In this document: positions 37,958-42,697 of the stretch, piece by piece
Layout: the number at the start of each line of letters is the position of its first letter
Position numbering within the stretch: position 1 is the stretch's first letter
Assembly (NCBI RefSeq): GCF_002837145.1
Contig: NZ_NWMV01000029.1
Coordinates: 1-42,697, forward strand
Source: Macromonas nakdongensis
GTDB taxonomy: Bacteria; Pseudomonadota; Gammaproteobacteria; Burkholderiales; Burkholderiaceae_C
Reading direction: 5' to 3'
DNA length: 42,697 bases
Made by a program: the position numbers and the translations under genes
The notes under the pieces: generated by a model
What the model saw: only the letters and a program-made list of their open reading frames with translations
Databases searched by the model: none
What the model was told of the DNA's origin: nothing

Positions 37958-40252
37958 ATGAAATTCCGCTTCCCCATCGTCATCATCGACGAAGACTTCC
38001 GCTCCGAAAACATTTCGGGCTCCGGCATCCGTGCCTTGGCCGAAGCCATCGAAAAAGAAGGCTTTGAAGTGGTGGGTGCCACCAGTTACGGCGACTTGAG
38101 CCAGTTCGCCCAGCAGCAGAGCCGGGCCAGTGCCTTCATCCTGTCGATCGACGACGAGGAATTCACGGCCGGACCCGACCTGGACCCGGCCGTGTTGGGG
38201 CTGCGCAACTTCATACAGGAGGTGCGCCGCAAGAACGCCGACGTGCCCATTTACGTGTACGGCGAAACCAAGACCAGCCGGCACCTGCCCAACGACATCC
38301 TGCGCGAGCTGCACGGCTTCATCCACATGTTCGAGGACACGCCCGAGTTCGTGGCGCGTCACATCATCCGCGAGGCCAAAAGCTACCTCGAAGGCATCCA
38401 GCCGCCGTTCTTCAAGGCGCTGCTGGACTATGCGGAAGATGGTTCGTATTCTTGGCACTGCCCCGGCCACTCGGGTGGTGTGGCCTTCCTGAAAACGCCG
38501 GTGGGCCAGATGTTTCACCAGTTCTTCGGCGAGAACATGCTGCGCGCCGACGTCTGCAACGCGGTGGAAGAACTGGGCCAGCTGCTGGACCACAACGGCG
38601 CCATCGGCGAGAGCGAGCGCAACGCCGCGCGCATCTTCAACGCCGACCACTGCTTCTTCGTCACCAACGGCACCAGCACCAGCAACAAGATGGTGTGGCA
38701 CCACACCGTGGCGCCGGGCGACGTGGTGATCGTGGACCGCAACTGCCACAAATCCAACCTGCACGCCATCATCATGACCGGGGCCATCCCCGTGTTCCTC
38801 AAGCCCACGCGCAACCACTGGGGCATCATCGGCCCGATCCCGCAGAGCGAGTTCGAGCCCGACGCCATCCGCGCCAAGATCGCCGCCCACCCGCTGTTGC
38901 AAGGGGTGGATGCCGCCAGCGTCAAGCCGCGCATCCTGACCTTGACGCAGTCCACCTACGACGGCGTGCTGTACAACACCGAAACCATCAAGGGCCTGCT
39001 GGACGGTTACGTCGACAACCTGCATTTCGACGAAGCCTGGCTGCCACACGCGGCGTTCCACCCCTTCTACGGGGCCTTCCACGCCATGGGCCGCAAGCGC
39101 GGTCGGCCGCAGCATTCGGTGGTGTACTCCACCCAGTCCATCCACAAGCTGCTGGCGGGCATCAGCCAGGCCAGCCACGTGCTGGTGCAGGACTCGCAGA
39201 ACGCCAAGCTGGACCGCCACCTGTTCAACGAAGCCTACTTGATGCACACCAGCACCAGCCCGCAGTACAGCATCATCGCCAGCTGCGACGTGGCCGCCGC
39301 CATGATGGAGCCGCCCGGCGGCACCGCGCTGGTGGAAGAAAGCATTGCCGAGGCGCTGGACTTCCGCCGCGCCATGCGCAAGGTGGACGCCGAATTCGGT
39401 GCCGAAGAGTGGTGGTTCCAGGTCTGGGGCCCGGAGGAACTGGCGGAGGAGGGCATTGGCCGCGCCAGCGACTGGGTGCTCAAGCGCACCGACGCCGACG
39501 GCGTGCAGACCACCGACGGCGAGGAGTCCTGGCACGGCTTTGGCGACATGGCCCCGGGTTTCAACATGCTGGACCCGATCAAGGCCACCATCGTCACCCC
39601 TGGCCTCAACATGAACGGCGACTTCGCCGCCAGCGGCATCCCGGCCAGCATCGTCACCAAGTTCCTGGCCGAGCACGGCGTGGTGGTGGAAAAAACCGGC
39701 CTGTACAGCTTCTTCATCATGTTCACCATCGGCATCACCAAAGGCCGCTGGAACACCTTGCTGACCGCGCTGCAGCAGTTCAAGGACGATTACGACAGGA
39801 ACCAGCCGATGTGGCGCGTGATGCCGGAGTTCTGCCAGAAGCACCGCCGCTACGAGCGCATGGGGCTGCGCGACCTGTGCCAGTTCGTGCACGAGATGTA
39901 CGCCAAGTACGACATCGCCCGCCTGACCACCGAGATGTACCTGAGCGACCTGACCCCGGCGATGAAGCCCACCGACGCTTTCTCGCAGATCGCTCACCGC
40001 AACACCGAGCGGGTGTCCATCGACGATCTGGAAGGGCGCATCACCACGGCGCTGATCACCCCTTACCCGCCAGGCATTCCGCTGCTCATTCCGGGCGAGG
40101 TGTTCAACAAGAAAATCGTGGATTACCTCAAGTTCTCGCGCGAATTTGCGCTGGCCTGCCCCGGTTTCGAGACCGACATCCACGGTCTGGTGGTGGAAGA
40201 GGGGCTGGATGGCCGCCGCAGCTACTTTGCCGATTGCGTAAAGCTTGCTTAA
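37958..40252 (+). CDS. Arginine/lysine/ornithine decarboxylase (PLP, fold type I)
   Basis: A 764-residue biodegradative-type amino acid decarboxylase. The N-terminal receiver-like wing domain (KFRFPIVIIDEDFRSENISG) is followed by the PLP domain: the cofactor lysine is Lys397 in TQSIHKLLAG, preceded by DEAWLPHAAFHPFYGAFHAMG. The length is nearer AdiA (about 756) than LdcI (about 715), but the substrate (arginine, lysine or ornithine) cannot be fixed from motifs I can see. The product would be agmatine, cadaverine or putrescine with CO2, consuming a proton. Nearby basic amino acid transport and ArgP/ArgO genes fit. Confidence 0.9.
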   Translation: MKFRFPIVIIDEDFRSENISGSGIRALAEAIEKEGFEVVGATSYGDLSQFAQQQSRASAFILSIDDEEFTAGPDLDPAVLGLRNFIQEVRRKNADVPIYVYGETKTSRHLPNDILRELHGFIHMFEDTPEFVARHIIREAKSYLEGIQPPFFKALLDYAEDGSYSWHCPGHSGGVAFLKTPVGQMFHQFFGENMLRADVCNAVEELGQLLDHNGAIGESERNAARIFNADHCFFVTNGTSTSNKMVWHHTVAPGDVVIVDRNCHKSNLHAIIMTGAIPVFLKPTRNHWGIIGPIPQSEFEPDAIRAKIAAHPLLQGVDAASVKPRILTLTQSTYDGVLYNTETIKGLLDGYVDNLHFDEAWLPHAAFHPFYGAFHAMGRKRGRPQHSVVYSTQSIHKLLAGISQASHVLVQDSQNAKLDRHLFNEAYLMHTSTSPQYSIIASCDVAAAMMEPPGGTALVEESIAEALDFRRAMRKVDAEFGAEEWWFQVWGPEELAEEGIGRASDWVLKRTDADGVQTTDGEESWHGFGDMAPGFNMLDPIKATIVTPGLNMNGDFAASGIPASIVTKFLAEHGVVVEKTGLYSFFIMFTIGITKGRWNTLLTALQQFKDDYDRNQPMWRVMPEFCQKHRRYERMGLRDLCQFVHEMYAKYDIARLTTEMYLSDLTPAMKPTDAFSQIAHRNTERVSIDDLEGRITTALITPYPPGIPLLIPGEVFNKKIVDYLKFSREFALACPGFETDIHGLVVEEGLDGRRSYFADCVKLA

Positions 40253-40295
40253 GGTCAAAGCCTTGGCCCCTGGCCTGCGCTACAGTGGCCGCGAA

Positions 40296-40319
40296 GCTGG
40301 TGCACAGGGGTGCACCAGC
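40296..40319. repeat. Perfect 9-bp stem-loop before ydcH-like gene
   Basis: gctggtgca (40296-40304) and tgcaccagc (40311-40319) with loop cagggg. No T tract follows, so it is not an obvious terminator. It lies in the 5' leader of the next gene. Confidence 0.5.
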
Positions 40320-40342
40320 CCCCACAACCCAGAGGAGTGAAG

Positions 40343-40561
40343 ATGTTTCCTGAATACCGCGACCTGATCACCAAACTCAAAGGCCAAGACCACCATTTCA
40401 CGCGCCTGTTCGATCAGCACAACGACCTCGACCAACAGATCAAGAACATGGAAGGGCGCATCGTTTCGGGCACCCCCGAGCAGATCGAGACACTGAAGAA
40501 AGAAAAACTGCAACTCAAGGACGAGCTGTACGCCATCCTGAAAAAGGCCGAAATGGCCTGA
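40343..40561 (+). CDS. YdcH/DUF465 small protein
   Basis: A 72-residue helical protein of the YdcH (DUF465) family: MFPEYRDLITKLKGQDHHFTRLFDQHNDLDQQI then a KKEKLQLKDELYAILKKAE helix. The function is unknown. It has an excellent SD (agaggag) and the start at 40343 is clear. Confidence 0.88.
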   Translation: MFPEYRDLITKLKGQDHHFTRLFDQHNDLDQQIKNMEGRIVSGTPEQIETLKKEKLQLKDELYAILKKAEMA

Positions 40562-40584
40562 TACCGCGGGGCGCAGCCCGGTGC

Positions 40585-41163
40585 TCAGCGGCCCAGCAAA
40601 GCCGACGCACCCGCGGCCAGCGCCTCGACCCGGCGGGCACCGGTGAAGCGTGCCCGCCAATACGCTTCCTTCATGTTTTCCAGGCGCACCTGGGCTCCGC
40701 TGCGGGGCGAATGGATGAAGCGATCCCCTCCCACGTAAATGCCCACATGGCTGAAGGCTTGGCCCAAGGTGTTGAAGAACACCAGGTCGCCCGGCACCAG
40801 GTCGGTGTGGTCGATGGTCTGCGTCGCCTCGGCCTGTTCTGCGGCCCGGCGCGGCAGGGCCACGCCCAGCGTCTGGCGGTAGGCGGTTTGTACAAAGCCG
40901 CTGCAGTCAAAGCCGGACTCGACGTGGCTGCCACCCAGGCGGTAGGGGGTGCCGACAAAGCCGATGGCGTGGACCACCAGGTCGGACATGGGCGGGCGGC
41001 TCGTGGTAGGCTCGGTGCGCATTGCGCCATCGACCAGGCCCCGGGTGAACAAAAAGTCGCCCACCGGATCGACGGGGCCGGCCCAGGCGGCCACGGTCGC
41101 GCACAGACAGGCGGCCCAGCCGCCAGCGGCGGCCCAGCGTCGGGCGGAACAGAACATCGGCAT
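40585..41163 (-). CDS. NlpC/P60 peptidoglycan hydrolase
   Basis: A 192-residue secreted protein with a Sec signal peptide (AAAGGWAACLCATVAAWA) and an NlpC/P60 domain: catalytic Cys in DCSGFVQ, His in FSHVGIYVGG, and DRFIHSPRSG. It cuts peptide cross-links in peptidoglycan. The start may be Met at 41163 or 41157. It is divergent from the isochorismatase-like gene. Confidence 0.88.
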   Translation of the reverse strand: MPMFCSARRWAAAGGWAACLCATVAAWAGPVDPVGDFLFTRGLVDGAMRTEPTTSRPPMSDLVVHAIGFVGTPYRLGGSHVESGFDCSGFVQTAYRQTLGVALPRRAAEQAEATQTIDHTDLVPGDLVFFNTLGQAFSHVGIYVGGDRFIHSPRSGAQVRLENMKEAYWRARFTGARRVEALAAGASALLGR

Positions 41164-41248
41164 GGGCTGCAGATTAGGCGAAAAATCCAATCTGGTCAAT
41201 GGCTTGTCCAACACAGTTAAAGCGCACACTGACGCACGGAGTATCCAC

Positions 41249-41851
41249 ATGCTGCTAGACATCGACGACTGCCACCTGGTGCTGGTGGATTACCAGGCAC
41301 GGCTGATGCCGGTGATCCAGGGAGGGCGGGAAGCGACCGATCGCGCGGTGTTCCTGGGCCGTGTGGCGCAAGCCCTGGGCGTGCCCGTCTGGGGCACGGA
41401 ACAAAACCCCACGCGTCTGGGCGAAAACGACCCGGCGGTGCGTGCCCTGTGCCAGAAAACCTTTGCCAAGATGGATTTCGATGCGAGTGGTTCGGATTTG
41501 CTGAACGCCCTGCGTCCGCCCGCCCGCAGCAGCGGCAGCAATGCGCGCAGCCTGCCCAAGCACCTGCAAAAGCCGGCCAACCCCACGCCCACCCGCAACA
41601 CCGTGGTGCTGGCCGGCTGCGAGGCCCATGTCTGCCTGCTGCAAACCGCCCTGGGCCTGCTGGAACAGGAGTTTGACGTGTGGGTGGTGACCGACGCCTG
41701 TGCCTCGCGCCGCGAGCGCGACCGCGATGCGGCCTTCGACCGCCTGGCCGGCAACGGCGTGGAACTGGTGACCAGCGAAATGGTGGCCTTCGAGTGGTTG
41801 CGCGGTTGCGAGCACCCGCAATTCAAGGAGGTGCTGGAATTGATCAAATAA
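41249..41851 (+). CDS. Isochorismatase-family cysteine hydrolase
   Basis: A 200-residue cysteine hydrolase with the catalytic triad positions Asp in LVLVDYQARLMP, Lys in FAKMDFD (KTFAKMDF), and Cys in AGCEAHVCLLQTA. The family includes nicotinamidase- and isochorismatase-like enzymes and the substrate is unknown. An extra stretch of about 25 residues (PPARSSGSNARSLPKHLQK) lies before the cysteine strand compared with compact YcaC-type members. The ATG at 41249 follows a weak SD (cggag). Confidence 0.85.
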   Translation: MLLDIDDCHLVLVDYQARLMPVIQGGREATDRAVFLGRVAQALGVPVWGTEQNPTRLGENDPAVRALCQKTFAKMDFDASGSDLLNALRPPARSSGSNARSLPKHLQKPANPTPTRNTVVLAGCEAHVCLLQTALGLLEQEFDVWVVTDACASRRERDRDAAFDRLAGNGVELVTSEMVAFEWLRGCEHPQFKEVLELIK

Positions 41852-41911
41852 CCCCATCGGCTCCCCGCATTCAGGGGCTGCCGAACCCGTTTCTGAGTCT
41901 TCTTGTAGACT

Positions 41912-41936
41912 TGAAATTCAAATTTCAGCATATAAG
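41912..41936 (+). promoter_or_regulatory. Palindrome in the sox upstream region
   Basis: tgaaat-tcaa-atttca (41912-41927) is a perfect 16-bp inverted repeat inside an AT-rich stretch with a nearby TATAAG (41931-41936). It is 117 nt upstream of soxY. A repressor of the ArsR (SoxR) type is a possible reader; not shown here. Confidence 0.4.
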
Positions 41937-42043
41937 CATTTGGTGTTTTTACCGATGCGCTGAATGTCCATGTGCCTTACGCTGGACCTGTGTCATTCCA
42001 CCCACAGGTGTGGCGTGACTTTGTTCACCAGGAGCCTACATCC

Positions 42044-42502
42044 ATGAATACCCACACGAGTCGCCGCACCGTCCTCAAGAGCACGGGGGCGATGGCCACC
42101 CTGCTGTCGCTGGGCATCGTCACGGCCGAACAGGCCTGGGCCGCCGGCCGCGCCGGCTTTGACGCCAAGACCCTGGAAGAAGCCCTCAAGGCCCTGGGCG
42201 GAGCGCCCGCGGCCAACGGCCAGGTCAGCATCGTCTCGCCCGACATCGCCGAAAACGGCGCCGTCGTGCCCGTGGGCGCCATCAGCAAGCTGCCCAACAC
42301 CACCGAGATCTACCTGCTGGTCGAGAAGAACCCCAACCCGCTGGCCGCCGGTTTCACCATTCCGGCAGGCACCGAAGCCGACGTGCAGACCCGCCTGAAG
42401 ATGGGGCAAAGCACCAACGTGCTGGCCGTGGTCAAGGCCGACGGCAAGCTGTACTCGGCCACCAAGGAAACCAAAGTCACCCTGGGTGGCTGCGGCGGCT
42501 GA
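42044..42502 (+). CDS. soxY: Thiosulfate oxidation carrier protein SoxY
   Basis: A 152-residue SoxY. It begins with a twin-arginine signal peptide (SRRTVLKSTGAMATL) and ends with the C-terminal GGCGG motif whose cysteine carries the sulfur intermediates in the Sox pathway. It works as a SoxYZ heterodimer in the periplasm with SoxAX, SoxB and SoxCD. soxZ follows. Confidence 0.95.
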   Translation: MNTHTSRRTVLKSTGAMATLLSLGIVTAEQAWAAGRAGFDAKTLEEALKALGGAPAANGQVSIVSPDIAENGAVVPVGAISKLPNTTEIYLLVEKNPNPLAAGFTIPAGTEADVQTRLKMGQSTNVLAVVKADGKLYSATKETKVTLGGCGG

Positions 42503-42535
42503 ACGAACCCACACCGACACACAGGAGTAAAGAAC

Positions 42536-42697
42536 ATGGCAGATCCGATGCGCATCCGAGCAGCCGAAGCCGGTGGCCTGACCACCGTGCGGGTGCTGAT
42601 GTCCCACCCGATGGAATCGGGCATCCGCAAAGACGCGGCGGGCAACACCGTGCCGGCGCACCACATCACGGTGGTCGAAGCCACGCACAACGGCAAG
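42536..42697 (+). CDS. soxZ: SoxZ, 3' end outside window
   Basis: Start of SoxZ: MADPMRIRAAEAGGLTTVRVLMSHPMESG is recognised (PMRIRA and TTVRVLMSHPM). The ATG at 42536 follows an SD (caggag). The window ends after 54 codons. It is the partner of SoxY. Confidence 0.93.
   Translation, partial: MADPMRIRAAEAGGLTTVRVLMSHPMESGIRKDAAGNTVPAHHITVVEATHNGK

Noticed and set aside
37352-40258. Open frame of 968 codons opposite the decarboxylase gene
   Set aside because: It mirrors a well-conserved PLP decarboxylase; the antisense translation is His/Val/Gly-rich with no family resemblance. Such frames are common in GC-rich DNA.

Overview
The window is bacterial chromosome, GC-rich apart from one AT-rich block. 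Gene content and order point to Burkholderiales, most likely a Comamonadaceae-type betaproteobacterium with sulfur-oxidation genes. The evidence is the infB-rbfA-truB-typA order, smpB divergent from ratA-rnfH, guaB-guaA, and the paired cyanophycin synthetases with their ABC transporter and DUF1854 neighbour. This assignment comes from gene content and style, not from a database match.

Layout. 1-7.5 kb: translation operon (infB, 5'-truncated by the window edge, then rbfA, truB and typA), followed by a DMT-family exporter and a 3-hydroxyisobutyryl-CoA hydrolase-like gene. 7.6-12.8 kb: smpB (minus), ratA and rnfH (plus), a secreted DUF4124 protein (minus), then guaB and guaA. 12.8-19.5 kb: a compact AT-rich integrative element inserted at the 3' end of guaA. 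It is bounded by a 13-bp imperfect repeat of the last guaA codons. It carries a tyrosine integrase, a second compact tyrosine recombinase, a small HUH-type (Rep-like) protein followed by a run of stem-loops, an H-NS-like short protein, an M.EcoRI-family adenine methylase, and a DUF262-HNH nuclease coupled to the methylase. 19.5-29.3 kb: tadA fused to a degenerate alpha/beta-hydrolase-like tail, an LD-carboxypeptidase (S66), two tandem cyanophycin synthetases (one with a ruined Mur-ligase P-loop), and a divergent ABC exporter plus DUF1854 protein. 29.3-35.9 kb: a basic-amino-acid ABC uptake system (ATPase, two permeases, binding protein), a thioredoxin-like protein, ArgP/LysG-type regulator, ArgO/LysE exporter, PaiB-like FMN protein and a flavin reductase. 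35.9-42.7 kb: a Gln-rich lipoprotein, tRNA-Ser(GGA), stomatin/NfeD pair, a large Arg/Lys/Orn decarboxylase, a YdcH-like small protein, an NlpC/P60 hydrolase, an isochorismatase-like hydrolase, soxY and the start of soxZ.

How the parts work together. Outside the island much of the window turns on basic amino acids: cyanophycin (Asp-Arg polymer) synthesis, Arg/Lys/His-type uptake, ArgP/ArgO-type export control, and a basic amino acid decarboxylase. The island looks like a small non-conjugative element whose payload is a probable DNA modification/nuclease defence pair. A perfect palindrome, in which the -10 boxes of two divergent promoters overlap, separates this pair from the H-NS-like gene. 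The most novel candidates are the methylase/DUF262-HNH pair with its operator and H-NS-like partner, and the HUH protein with its downstream hairpin cluster.
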